Shown here in pieces: positions 36,766-48,928 of a stretch of DNA of 64,000 nucleotides. The stretch is taken from assembly GCA_001972305.1 (NCBI GenBank), contig BDDD01000571.1:310001-374000 (forward strand), written 5' to 3'. The translations under genes and the position numbers were made by a program. Positions within the stretch are counted from its first letter, which is position 1. Each line of letters starts with the position of its first letter. The stretch comes from Cephalotus follicularis (lineage: Eukaryota > Streptophyta > Magnoliopsida > Oxalidales > Cephalotaceae). The notes beneath the pieces were generated by a model. The model was not told the DNA's origin. It made no database searches and saw only the letters and a list, made by a program, of their open reading frames with translations.

Positions 36766-37455
36766 TGGTCCATTTTTTGAGGAGAAATGCTATGTGTGGA
36801 GGTTTACATGGCATCAGAAGTTGAGGTGGACCAATAGGAATAGCATGTGGGAAAAACAGTACAAGTGTTCAACCTTTAAAATTGTTTATATTTTAAATCC
36901 AAAGGACTTTAATAAATTATTTTTTAACCCCAAAACTTTATAAAACCTTTAGAAGTTGTTTGTTTTGAAGAATTCTTTAAAACTTAAGAATGTGGTTTGT
37001 ATTTTTGGGATGCACGCGTTTGATTTGTACAATATTAGAGTATTTCAGGAAATATGAGATTCCCAAGAGAATTACTTACCCATAAAACAGGGTAATGTAA
37101 TTCTCCTAAAATTAGTGAAAATTCAACTTTCTCATAATAATTTTTTTTTTCTTCACTTTATCCCTATTTTGTCATTTGAAAATTCAACTCTACCCTTACA
37201 CGTATCTAAAATTTACGTTGAATATTAGTTATTAAAACTAGCAATTCTCATGGGAACTTTTTTTTTTTGGTTATATTTTGCATATGCATGCATGCATGTC
37301 TCATGGGGAACTTAATTATGGATGATAGTTGATGAATGTATTTGATGTTATGTAATATTAATTACTATCATTAGATATTTTTATGTTATATTATGTTATT
37401 TAAAAATGAGAGAGAATGTTTGTATGTGAATAGGATAAGTTGTGCATTATATTAC
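36766..37455. other. intergenic region
   Basis: AT-rich with short homopolymers. No coding or clear repeat was seen. Confidence 0.5.
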
Positions 37456-37856
37456 AGGAAAGTGAATATGCTGGATCAGACTTATGTACTAGATCACCAA
37501 AAAATAGCATGCTTACGAGTTATATTTTATAAATCCAGCCAATGGTTTGATAATCCATATACGTAGATCATATCTACAAATTTTCAAATCGATTGAATGC
37601 TTCTAATTATTTCATTTTCATATAACAATCTGGATCATTATAACTAAATATGAGAAAAAACTGGCTTAATAGTTAAAATTGTTATATGACAATGAAATAG
37701 TTCGAGAATTTCAATTCTCTTCAAAATTGATATGTATGATCTACACATATCAAACACAATGATTGGATTTTTAAAATATAACTTGTAAACATGTCGTTTT
37801 TAGGTGATCCAACATTTAAGCCTGATCCAGTATATAGAGTGATCCAACATATTCAC
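37456..37856. mobile_element. foldback element (about 400 bp) with long inverted arms
   Basis: The arms extend about 170 bases each, starting AAGTGAATATG. Both arms contain ATATGxTGGATCA, AAGTTATATTTTA and a central TTATTTCATT, CATATAACAA block. The centre resembles that of the foldback at 27670-28075. No exact target duplication is visible, so the ends are approximate. Confidence 0.7.
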
Positions 37857-38779
37857 TTACCCTATTATTATTATATAGGTAATGTATGACATGAGTATTA
37901 CGATAATTTATATCAAATTCTAGTAGGATACCATGTTGAACCAAACATATGAATGACACATTGTCAGGAATACAGTAGGTTGAACCAAACAGGAATGTGA
38001 TTGTATGTAAGAATCATTTGCCTGGGAATGGAATACTTAGAATGTAATGTTATTCATCATCAAATTATTTTCCGAGACAAACAGACCCTTAATAAAATGA
38101 TAAAATCCTACAACCATAGCAGTAAGTGAAGTGGATAATAGTAGATCTCGATATTTAATCTCCTAGAGATCCAACATCTCATAAATAATTTTCTAGCTAG
38201 AATACAGTTGTCATGTCAAAAATTTCCAAAAACAAATTTGTAGAAAATTTTCAATCATTATATATATAAAAAATGATAAATATGTTGTCCAAACAAAAAA
38301 AAAGGATTTAGAAAGAATATATGAAGATTTACCTGAAAAGAGCAATTAAATCAAGTCGCATATAAAATGATAATCCTAGTATGGGGGGTAATGACCCAAA
38401 AATTGATGCACTTGGAAAAGATTGAGGAGTAATCAATGATACTTCATTGGCTTATCAACTTACTTATCCTCTTAGGCCTTAAAAAGAATTTTTGCAAAGA
38501 TAAAACAGGTTAACACCCATCAATAATAATTGAGTGTATTAACGATCGAAACTAAGAGAAATACTTATAATAGAATTTATGAACGAGCAACACAAATTAG
38601 GTTTATAGCGAAAGTTAATAAAATTTTATAGCAAGGCTACATATAAATTTTGTGTAAAAAACCTAAATGTCAATATCTCTATAAGTTTAGGAGAAAATTT
38701 TTTAGACATACCTTTGCTGTTATAGAACAAATAGATGAAGTGATCATTGTTGAAGTTGTATTGCCTAGTATGATAGATA
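37857..38779. other. intergenic region left of the CACTA element
   Basis: AT-rich. It contains decayed repeat-like words (for example TTGAACCAAACA twice at about 37935 and 37980) but no coding region. Confidence 0.45.
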
Positions 38780-38965
38780 CACTACAGGTAAAACAGTCAA
38801 TGGCGAGGGCGTATGGAGAGGGTACTTGAATCCCCTCGCCGTTGAGCATTCTTTTTATTTTTTATTTTAAAAAGGCATGGCGAGGGTAGGTGCCATCGCC
38901 ATGCCCTCGCAATGCTAGAAATACATGACGAGGACACTTTTTGCCCTCGCCTTGACCTAAACCTA
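38780..38965 (+). repeat. CACTA 5' terminal and sub-terminal repeat region
   Basis: The CACTACAGG end is followed by at least five copies of a GGCGAGGG core or its complement (about 38803, 38836, 38877, 38908 and 38950). In En/Spm elements such motifs bind the transposase. Confidence 0.75.
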
Positions 38966-39257
38966 CATCAACCCGACACTTTCTTTTTTTTTCTCACTCG
39001 CTCTTTTCTCTCTTCCTCACCGCCGCTCTCTCTCTCTCCTTGTGCTCTCTCCTTGGTCTCTCTCACTTCCGGTCAAATCTCTCTCACCGCCGCCGGTATC
39101 TTTCTTCTCCTCCAGCCAACCTCCAAGCTTGGATTGCAGGTATTAGTATTAATTTGTATTTATAACATATATATATATATATATAATAAATATACGGTAT
39201 ATACAGTATATATATACGATGTATACGATATTTATAGTATATATATAATATGTATTT

Positions 39258-39288
<31 letters not shown>

Positions 39289-39689
39289 GAAAGACTTATA
39301 AGGCAACCTTCTAAAGATATATGATTTGCGGAAAAATAAACTTACGGAAACAAGCGTACAAGAATTTAAGAACAATTAAATACGTAAAGAGATATAGAGT
39401 TAGAGAGAGTGCAAACACAATTTTATAGTGGTTCGACCAATCTCTTGCCTACGTCCACTTTCCCAAGGTAGCACATTGAGTTTCCACTAGAATCCACTAG
39501 CACCCTTTGATTTTGGATTGCGGGTGCAAATCAAAGAAAACACCTTACAAGATTTGGGTTCACTTCCTGTGATAATCCTACTAAGGATTCACTCCCCTTG
39601 ATTATCTCTCTAAGGGTTCACTCCCCTTATACAATAAAAGATTATAAAGATGTTTTGTGTTGTTTACAATAACCTCTCAAATGTTAGAT

Positions 39690-40767
39690 ATTTTTTTTTG
39701 GATGAATTGTGTGTATATATATATAAAAAAGGTGGCATACAAAAGAGACACTTGCTAACAAAAAGATGCAAGTGTTGCATAAAGATCTAACAACCCATAG
39801 ACTCCCAATCTAGAGTAACCACATCCGGGTTACAAAAGACAACCTAACATATACTCAAAATGAGAGCCTAAAAAAACTTTCTGAAACAAAGAAAACATCC
39901 CCTGTAAAAAGGAAGCATGCAGACAGGAACCATCTCATACCACCCAGCAGGAGCCCAACATATTGTTGTCATTACAACTAACCTCCAAAGTCGCCAGCAA
40001 GTAATAGGCAGCCCAAATCCAGATTTCAAGATCATATGATTGGCACGACCAACCAGCAAAAATACAGCATACAAAATCATGTTTTGCTTTTGCCCTGTGT
40101 TATGTAATCAGAAGTCAGAAAAATCATTATAGAGAACAATATTATCGTCATCCCTATCAGTGAAGCAAGCTCTGCTACCAATGGGTATCAAATGATTTTA
40201 ACTAATATCAAGCACCAAGCAGAGTTCCTCCTGCATATCACAACAAGTAATCAACCAGAGCAGCACTACCCCAACATACCCGATCATTCCCCAATTGATG
40301 CCTAAGGAGTGATGGTGTTCATTAGAGTTCTGAAGAGAAATCCCTGTCAATTTAGCTGTAACATCCCCTTAAATTTTATGTATTATAGACACTTGGGGAA
40401 GAAAGCAGTTTTTAAAGCATCTTCGGTTTCTTTCCATCCAAACATGGTAAACAATAGCCCCGAAAGCGAGTTTTCTGAGAATTTGGGGGAGCTTTTTGCC
40501 TCTAGCATGCTCCACCATCCATTGAATCTCCTCTGGCCAAGAAAAAATTTGTCTATTTATATTACACATGTTTAGCACTTTAATCCATATGTATTGGGTA
40601 TATGGGCATGCGAAGAAGAGATGCTCCACACTCTCAATGTCCCCACAGTTGAAAGAGCATTGGGCCGAATTTACAATCCCCAAAGTCAGGAGCCTGTCCA
40701 TCATCCTATGTGCTCCCAAGATGGCAAGCCATAGGGAGAAGGCATGATATTGCTAAGTAAGGCTTAC
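39690..40767 (-). mobile_element. 5'-truncated LINE fragment
   Basis: On the minus strand: the C-terminal end of ORF2, a 3' UTR with a (TA)n tail segment, then a poly(A) tail (T-run at about 39690-39698 on plus). The flanks ACAATAACCTCTC (39667) and ACAATAGCTCTCT (40768) may be a diverged target duplication. It lies inside the copia-type LTR, so it is younger than that LTR. Confidence 0.65.
40369..40719 (-). pseudogene. LINE ORF2 C-terminus (zf-RVT domain)
   Basis: It reads MGAHRMMDRLLTLGIVNS, then a Cys/His cluster (CSFNCGDIESVEHLFFAC) and LAFGAIVYHVWMERNRRCF. This is the zinc-binding region that follows reverse transcriptase in plant L1-type LINEs. The upstream endonuclease and RT are absent through 5' truncation, so it is non-functional. 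Confidence 0.85.
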
Positions 40768-40971
40768 AAACAATAGCTCTCTAAGATAGGCTTTAAAATA
40801 CTTGAGCCAAGCTTCGGTATTGATTTGAAAGGTGTAGGATTGCTCTTGAGTTGCTTGGAAGAAATGTGTATTGTCTTGTTATCTCTTCTTTGTAATGATA
40901 CCTCACTTTTGCTTATGTAGAGATGCTCCAACGGATCTATTTTTAAACTTCAGACCAAATCTAGTCGGCTG

Positions 40972-41328
40972 AATTTTCTTGGCAGTCGGCTGGAGAAGTT
41001 GTTGTGCATTTATGATTATAGCCGTTGGTGAAGGCAGTCGGCTGGATGAACTTGACAGTCGACTGTTTCCCTGCTTTAGTCGGCTGTTGTGGGAAAATTG
41101 GATTTCCCAAAAGCTACTGGTCTAAATGTGCACTTCTTGACAGTCGGCTGGAGATCCTTGGCAGTCGGCTGTTTTGTCTTGGCAGTCGGCTGGACCCCTG
41201 ATACAGTTGGCTGGATGGAGTGCAATTCCAGATTCTGAGATTCTTTGAAATTCTAGTCGGCTATTTAACCCAGGCAGTTGACTACTCAACCTAAACAGTC
41301 GGCTGTTCATCATGGACAGTCGGCTGTT
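40972..41328. repeat. AGTCGGCTG motif array in the copia-type LTR
   Basis: About 13 copies (including one- or two-base variants such as AGTCGACTG and AGTTGGCTG), irregularly spaced 10-60 bases apart and mostly preceded by GGC or GAC. Confidence 0.85.
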
Positions 41329-41622
41329 TTTGCCTATATCTGCAACTTTAAACTTTGCAACACTTTGGACATAAAATCAAGTGAGTAGATGAGTTTGTAA
41401 GATATCAAAATATGCATACAAGTATTTCATGTTTGTTAATCATTGAAATATAACTCTTTAACACATTTAAACGGGTGACAAAAGCCAATAATATATATAT
41501 ATATATTACTGTTTTATAATATATACATATATAAAAATGGTGTATATTACGTATGTATTATTGCTTTATTGTAGGTGTATTATGTATGTATTATCGTGTA
41601 TATAAACATATGCTATATATTG

Positions 41623-42136
41623 TGATACGAGAAAAATCCTGTATATATTCAGTGCCACGTGTCCTCGGGAGAATATGTCAAGAGTCCTCCAGGGTTACTA
41701 ACACTTGGTCAGGCGTTATTATTCAAAATCTGTCAAGATAACGCATAGTAACGTCATGGCGCCAAATCCGGTGGAGAATCAGGGAAATGCCCGAGATCCT
41801 CGGCATTTCCTTATGGGAACGCATGTCACCTATGACTATCATGCAAGGCAGTTACAATCATCTCCTATGAATACCAGAATCAAATATAATAGACGGGTCA
41901 GCCATTTTTACACACTAAAGAACCATGTGATTACATTCTTCCTTGCCTTATCTAACTTAAGCATCGGAGTATCCCCGGGAGTAGACCCTCATGGACCTAC
42001 AATTTGTTTGCTCATTTGTGCAGGGAATACAGTCGCACCACCACTCACACTACCTTCTCAGAGCATTCACAGAGTTTCCTTAAAAAAATCAAACCCTTCC
42101 ACGTAAGGGACTGCTGAAGAAATGATTTTTGTATCA
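41623..42136 (+). repeat. left LTR of Tat copy 2
   Basis: TGATACGAG to TTTTGTATCA, 514 bases, matching 61876-62390 along its length. The primer-binding block TGGCGCCGTCTGTGGG follows at 42142-42157. Confidence 0.85.
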
Positions 42137-42186
42137 ATTGTTGGCGCCGTCTGTGGGAAGCGCAGCAAAAAGCTATTAAGAATCGT

Positions 42187-43930
42187 GCCTCCGAGGAAAA
42201 ACAACAACAATTCTAGAGCTACCGACAGCCGAGCACTTGAGATTCCACCTCCTGATACCGGTCAAGTTGCGGCTCCCGAGCAAACTCCCATCACTGGTGA
42301 GCAATTCAGTCAGTTGCTCCAAGGAGTGGAGCGCCTCACCAACCTGTTGGCCACCAGTTTAGCCAAGCAAGATCAGGTCAGACCTGCCCGATCAGTTAGC
42401 CGAGAACAATCTGGTCCAAATAGGCCTGCCCAGGAGAACCAACGCCCCCGTGGGCAAAGGCGAAACCTGCCAAGGAGGGGCATGCTCCCCCCGAGGTGGT
42501 CAGGGGTTGATACACCCTTGAGGAGGAGACTAGAGATTAATACATCTCTGAGAGCGGAGTCATCAACTACCAGAGATCACAACAACGATCCTCGACCCCA
42601 GCATCCCGAGCAGGATCCGATGGAAGTGGATCCCCCAGCGGGCACTCAGGAGGATGGAGCACGTTCCCATGCATCGTACAGAAAGTAGACAGTGCATGGG
42701 AGTAGGTCAACACATTCAGCCACTTTGGCTGGGCAGTCACATGTTTCTAGCAGGACTAGGAACATAGAAGATATTGAGCAAGCAATGAACAGAAAGCTTG
42801 CAGAGATGGAGAGAAGTCTCCGATGAGCCGAGCAGTCAAGGGGTTACCTGTCCGAGGTACGTAATATCAGTGTCACTCCTTTCACATCCGAGATCATGAA
42901 GGAGCGTATCCCTAAGGGATTCTGATTCCCGAGTCTCAAGGAGTACGATGGGTCCATAAACCCCATTCAGTACGTGCGTTACTATACCCAAGTTATGTTA
43001 GTGCACCAAGCCTCGGACGCCATTCTTTGCCGATGATTCCTGGCAATATTGACTGGAGCTGCCCAATCGTGGTATTTCACCTTACCAGAGAGCTCGGTGG
43101 AGAATTTTGAGCAGTTTACGGAACTGTTCGTTGTCAAGTTCCTTAATAGCACCACGCAGAGGAGAAACTCAACACATTTGATTAACGTGGTGCAAGGGAA
43201 AGACAAATCACTGAGAGACTATCTCACCAGGTTCAACAAGGAGTCTCTCATAGTGAAAGACCAGGAGTCGTCCTTCGCTCTAGCGGCACTGAACAGTGGA
43301 TTGAAGGAAAATTCCCCCTTTACCTTCTCATTGATGAAAAAGCCCGCGGTGGATATGGCAGACCTGCTGAGGAGAGTAGAGAAATATGTCAATACCGAGG
43401 AGGCGATGGCAGCCAGGAAACAAAAAATATCCTGGTCGGGTCATCAGGCGGAGAGAGGGGAGCACTCATGAGGTACTCCCACAAAAAAAGAGAAGAGGAA
43501 GGAGAGGCCATACCTGGGCAAGGATGACCTCAAGCACAAGCTTACCAATAGGGAGGAATCCCCAAAAAGGGAAACACCGATTCTGAGCTACAACAACTAT
43601 GCTCCCCTTTTGGAAACTCGTACCAAAATACTTGCAGTAGAGAAGGATAGAGTCCTAGTTCAATGGCCAGTAGCATTGAGATCCGCGCCAGAGAAGAGGG
43701 ACTCAGATAAATATTGTTGGTATCATCGTGATCACGGGCACGATACAGAGGAGTGCAGGCATTTAAAGAATCATATTGAGAACCTGATTCGTAAGGGACA
43801 TCTACGCAAGTGATTCGCAAGGGGCATCTACGCAAGTATGTAGATAGGAATGCTCCTTAGGAAAGGAAGGAGCCTAGAAAGGAAGCTCCGCAATAACCCG
43901 AGCAGCAACAGCCTAGAGGTGTCATCCACA
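42187..43930 (+). mobile_element. gag region of Tat copy 2
   Basis: The order of blocks is the same as in copy 1: a Pro-, Arg- and Gln-rich N-terminus, the capsid-like block (AQSWYFTLPESSVENFEQF, FLNSTTQRRNSTHLI) and the YHRDHGHDTEEC knuckle-like block near the end. It is broken. Confidence 0.8.
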
Positions 43931-44004
43931 CTATTTCTGGAGATGTCGCATCTGGTGGCGACCATAAAAATTCCAGAAAGGCTTATGCAAGACAAACTTT
44001 TGCT

Positions 44005-47000
44005 ATGCAACAGTATCATCATAGCAAAAGGTTGAAGACTGGTGGAGATGAGGAGGTGATATCCTTCTCCGAGGTGAACTGTGAGGGAGTACGTCTCCCG
44101 CATGATGATCCAGTGGTGGTAACTCTTCTAGTGGAGCTTTTCACTATGAAGAGGATCCTTATTGACAGTGGGAGCTTGACCGATATCTTGTACAAACATG
44201 CCTTTGATCAATTAAAGATACCGACCGACCAGCTCAAGCCCGTGAAAACCCCACTAGTCGGCTTTGCAGGGGAGATGGTCCATCCTCTGGGATCCATCGA
44301 ATTGTCCGTGGTTGCAGGCACAGTCCCACGTCAGACCTAGGTGTAGATGACATTCCTGGTGGTGGACACACGAAGTCCGTATAATACCATAGTCGGGCGA
44401 CCAGGTTTGAACTTGATGGAGGCGATAGTGTCTACGAGATATTTAGTGATGAAATTCCCAACAAGGTTTGGCATGGGGGAAGTCCGAGGAGATCAAAAAG
44501 TGGCTAGGCAGTGCTACAAAACTACCATAATGGATAAGGGGAAGGAAAAAGTACTTCTCATTACAAATGTGGAGCTCAGAGGGGATGTGGAGCCCGAGCG
44601 TCCGCAGCCTGTTGAAGAAGTTATACAAGTGCCCTTGGAAGAGGGCAATGAAGAAAAGATTATCCAAGTCGGCTCACAACTTGGAGAGGTGGAGAAAGGG
44701 GAACTTATAACGTTCCTCAGAAATAATAAAGATGTGTTTGCTTGGTCGGCAGAGGAGGTCCCTGGGATTAGCCCAGAAGTAATTGTGCACAAGCTATGTG
44801 TGGATCCTATGAGGCCTCCGACAAGCAGAAGAAAAGGAACTTCGCTCCTGAGAGGCAACAGGTAATAGCCAAGGAGGTGAGCAGGCTATTGCAAACGCGG
44901 TTCATCAGGGAGGTGCACTATTCTGACTGGCTGGCGAACCCGGTCCTAGTCAAGAAAGCAAATGGCAAGTGGAGGATGTGTATTGATTTCACCGACCTCA
45001 ACAAAGCTAGTCCGAAAAATCATTTTCCCCTCCCGAAGATTGATCAGTTAGTGGATGCGACCTCGAGTTACAGAATGCTAAGCTTCTTGAACGCCTACTC
45101 GGGATACAATCAAATCCCCATGTATGGGCACAACGAGAATAAGACAGCTTTCATCACTGACAGAGGCATGTACTGCTACAAAGTCATGCCCTTTGGATTG
45201 AAGAACGCTATCAACAAGATCTTTGAACCCCAGATCGGGAGAAACACGGAGGTTTATATTGACGACATGCTCGCCAAGTCACCAGCAAGGAGTCCTCACA
45301 TTAAAGACTTGGAGGAAACTTTTGAGGTGTTGGGAACATATAAAATGAAGCTCAATATATCCAAATGTACTTTTGGGGTCACCTCTGGTAAGTTCCTCGT
45401 ATTCATGGTCTCGAGCAGAGGAATAGAGGCCAATCCAGAGAAAATTTCAGAAATTCAGAGCATGAGGCCTCCTCAGACTATCAGGGACATACAGAAGTTG
45501 AATGGAAGAATAGCAGCCCTAAGTAGATTTGTCTCAAAATCAGCAGAGAAGTGTCTCCCTTTTTTCAAAGTACTGAGAGACCCCAAGGGGTTTTCTTGGT
45601 CGGATGAGTGTCAAGCAGCCTTCGACAAGTTGAAGGAATATCTGGCTTTCCCTCCTCTGATATCAAAACCTAAGGATGGGGAATACTTGTATTTGTACCT
45701 TGCGGTAACAACGGGTGCAGTGAGTGCAGTGCTTGTTAGGGAAGAAGAGAAAGTTCAAAGGTCAGTATACTATGTCAACAAGGCCTTGAGTGATGCTGAG
45801 TGGAGGTATCCTGAAGTTGAAAAATTTGCTTATGCTCTGATTATAGCAGCAAGGAAGTTGAGGCCATACTTTCAAGCCCATACCATCAAGGTCCTGTCCG
45901 ACCAACCACTAAGACAAGTTCTAGCAAAACCAGACGTCTCGAGCAGGCTGATCAAGTGGTCAGTCAAGTTGGGCGAGTATGAAGTGAAGTTTGAAGCCAA
46001 ACCAGCAATAAAATCACAGGTCTTGGCTAATTTTGTAGGAGATCATACACTTAGGGAGTGTATGGAAGAAGACACCTCTGAAAAAGAGAAGGGGTTAGGG
46101 AAGTTATCCGTGGATGGCTCATCCTGCGTCTCTTGTAGTGGAGCAGGGTTTGTGTTAACTAGTCCAGATGGGTGGACCTTGGAGTATGCTCTGAGATTCG
46201 GATTCAAGGCCACAAATAACGAAGCCGAGTGGGAAGCTCTAATTGTCGGGCTGACAATTTCAAAGCACTTAGAGGTTCAAAAAATATAAGTCTCTAGTGA
46301 TTCTCAGCTGGTTGTTGGTCTGGTGAGCGGGGAGTATGAAGTCAGAGAGAACACCATGGCTAAGTACTTAGCACACATTCATAGTTTGAAGTCGACCTTC
46401 CAAGTGCTTAGAGTCCTGAAGGTGTCCAGAGCAGAAAATTCCCGAGCAGACCAGTTGTCCAAGTTAGCAACAGCGGAGGAATTACAGAAAAATCAAACCG
46501 TACTGATGGACTCTCTAGATAGGCCCACCATCTCAGAAGTAGGCGTGATGGACATAGATGCACCGCATGAGCCAAACTGGATGACCCCATTTATCAATTG
46601 GCTAAGGAATGGAATTTTGCCTGAGGACTCTTCAGAGGCGACATCCTCTACAAAAGGTCTTTTTCTTTTCCTTGACTGAGGTGCCTGACTCCCTTAGAGG
46701 CCGATTATACTCTGAGGGAAGTCCATGAAGGAGTATGTGGAAACCACATGTGGGGCAGAACCTTGTCCAACAAATTGTTGAGGCAGGGATACTTCTGGCC
46801 GACCATGCATCAGGATGCTATAGACTTAGTGAGGAAGTGTGATAAATGTCAGAGGAATGCTAACATAAGCAGAAGACCCTCAGAGCCTTTGACATCTATC
46901 ACGGCCCCTTGGCCCTTTGCACAATGGGGGATGGACTTCGTCAGACCACTTCTAGTAGCAACGGGATAGAGGAAGTACTTGATTGTAGCAGTGGATTACT

Positions 47001-47768
47001 TCACCAGGTGGGTAGAAGCCGAGCCCCTGGCCACAATTACAGAGAAAAACATGGAGAGTTTTGTTTGGAAATCAATTATCTATAGATTCGGAGTCCCGAG
47101 GATAATAGTCTCAAACAACGGAAAACAGTTTGATTGCCAAGCCTTCCGTGATTTTTGCAAAGAATGGAGAATTGAGCATAGGCTTGCCTCAGTAGCCTAC
47201 CCCAGAGTAATGGTCAAGCCGAGGTGATTAACAGAGAGATCATCCTGAGCTTAAAGAAGCACCTAGAAGATAGCAAGGGTAGATGGACAGAAGAGCTACC
47301 AAGTGTACTATGGCGTATAGAACCACTCCTCGGACCACGACTGGTGAGTCCCCATACAGCCTTTGTTTTGGAGCAGAAGCCATGATACCGGTGAAAATTG
47401 GAGTGCAATCACCAAAGGTTGTGCATTTCAGTGAAGAGAATAATGAAGAAGGATTGAGAAACCTCCTCGATTTAGTAGAAGAGCTCAGAGATAAGGCAGC
47501 CATCTAGGTTGCAGCCTACCAACAGAGGGTGAGCCATTACTACAACAAAAGGGTTAACCTCCGACCACTAAAGAAAGGAGACTTAGTCCTACGTAATGCA
47601 GCTATAGCAGATCCGACAGATACCAGATGGAAGCTAGCCCCTAATTGGGAATGACCATATAAGGTGAAAAGAGTGCTCCACCCAGGAACATTCAAACTTG
47701 AAACTCTGGAGGGGCAGTGAGATTCCTAGAGCATGGAATGCCGAGCATCTGAGGAAGTACTACCAATG
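44005..47768 (+). mobile_element. pol region of Tat copy 2
   Basis: An aspartic-protease-like block (LIDSGSLTDIL) lies at about 44155-44190. RT follows (FTDLNKASPKNHFPLP, AYSGYNQI, YIDDM), then RNase H, the archaeal-type second RNase H (LSVDGSS, NNEAEWEALI) and integrase (CDKCQ, MDFVRPL and a catalytic-core block). It is closely related to copy 1 throughout and broken in several places. Confidence 0.85.
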
Positions 47769-48928
47769 ATTCTTTGTAAGTTGTACAAAATTCAAGAGTG
47801 TTAATAAAATCGATTTTTTTTATCAAAAAGTACTCGTCAAGATCATAGTTTCAAGTTTGCAAGGGACCGGAGGCCCAATGTTCATGTCCTTAAACCTCTG
47901 AACAACCACCGATCAACTCCCTCAATCAAGAAGCTTTAATACAAACATGACCGACCATGCTCCCGAGGGAGCAATCAGAGCAGGCCCTAGCACAGGCTCC
48001 AAGCTCTCCAAGTCTTACGAAGACATAAAACTCCTACGGGGGTAAAGCAAATATAGGCCAAAGTCTCGAACAGACCAAGGTCATAAGTAAGCAAAGACTC
48101 CTTCCGAGGAGAACTAAAGACTTCTTCCGAGGAGCACTAAAGACTCCCATCTGAGGAGCACCTAAGAGCTTACACACAAAAGACTCATAAGGGGGCAAAC
48201 TTAAAAAGACTCCCAAGGGAGCAATAAGACTCCCAAGGGAGCAAACACAGGTCGGCAATCCCATAAGAATTTGTCCGACCAAACCCACGTCATGTCTTGA
48301 GAGGTGAATCCATAAGAACTTACAACGATCAAGTTCGTTGGACTGAGTACTTTGAAACAAGTGTCCCTATGAGAACTACAAGCTCAGACGACTTGGTCTA
48401 GAATATAACGGATCAGACGAGATCCTACTCGGCAATCCCGTAAGAACTTGTCCGAGCAGACTTAAAAATTGGTCTACGAACACACAGGAACTCACAAATA
48501 CTAAGTATTATTGCCTAAGAGCTCTTGAAATAGAGTGTCCTAAGGAAGGGGACTACAAAGCTTGGGTGATTAGGTCTGAAAATTGTAAGGCCCTATTATA
48601 GTCTATAAGTTACACTAAGTTAAAGTTCCTACGGGGAACATCGATGCTCAAATGAAGCTCAAGTCCTATTACTTACGTTCAATTATCCTAAGGGAGTTGT
48701 GAGTATTAAATAGAACATGAGCATTCAAAGCAAAAAATAAAAATTATAAAAGAGATCCAAGGTGCAAAAGTTCTATATTTCATTCATAGAAAAAATAAAA
48801 GTACAAGTTGCAAAAGAAAAAGTACAAGGCATAAAAAGAAAGCAAAAATCTACTCTAGCTTTCATCCCCTGAAGGGATGTTGTGAACCTCAGAAGAGTCA
48901 GGCATGACGGCATTGAGAAGAGGATGGC
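47769..48928. repeat. repeat-rich 3' spacer of Tat copy 2
   Basis: Degenerate tandem units of AAAGACT, TC, CGAGGAGCAC type lie at about 48080-48250, with AAGGGAGCAA units following. The same class of repeat is in copy 1 at 9190-9290. Confidence 0.65.

Larger units (their letters stand above)
39288..41487 (-). mobile_element. copia-type solo LTR interrupted by a LINE fragment
   Basis: In minus orientation it starts near TGGCTTTTGTCACCC and ends CTTATAAGTCTTTCA. The U5-like part has the typical GGACGTAGGCAAGAG, then GTCGAACCAC block (39430-39460 on plus). About 13 AGTCGGCTG motifs or variants lie at 40972-41328. It sits in a (TA)n tract on both sides, so the duplication cannot be read. Its size and U5 block suggest a Ty1/copia LTR of the Maximus/SIRE kind; the lineage is uncertain. 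Confidence 0.55.

Noticed and set aside
36952-38093. Possible large foldback between TTGTTTGTTTTG and GTCTGTTTGTCTC words
   Set aside because: Only short AT-rich similarity at the two ends; not enough to call an element.
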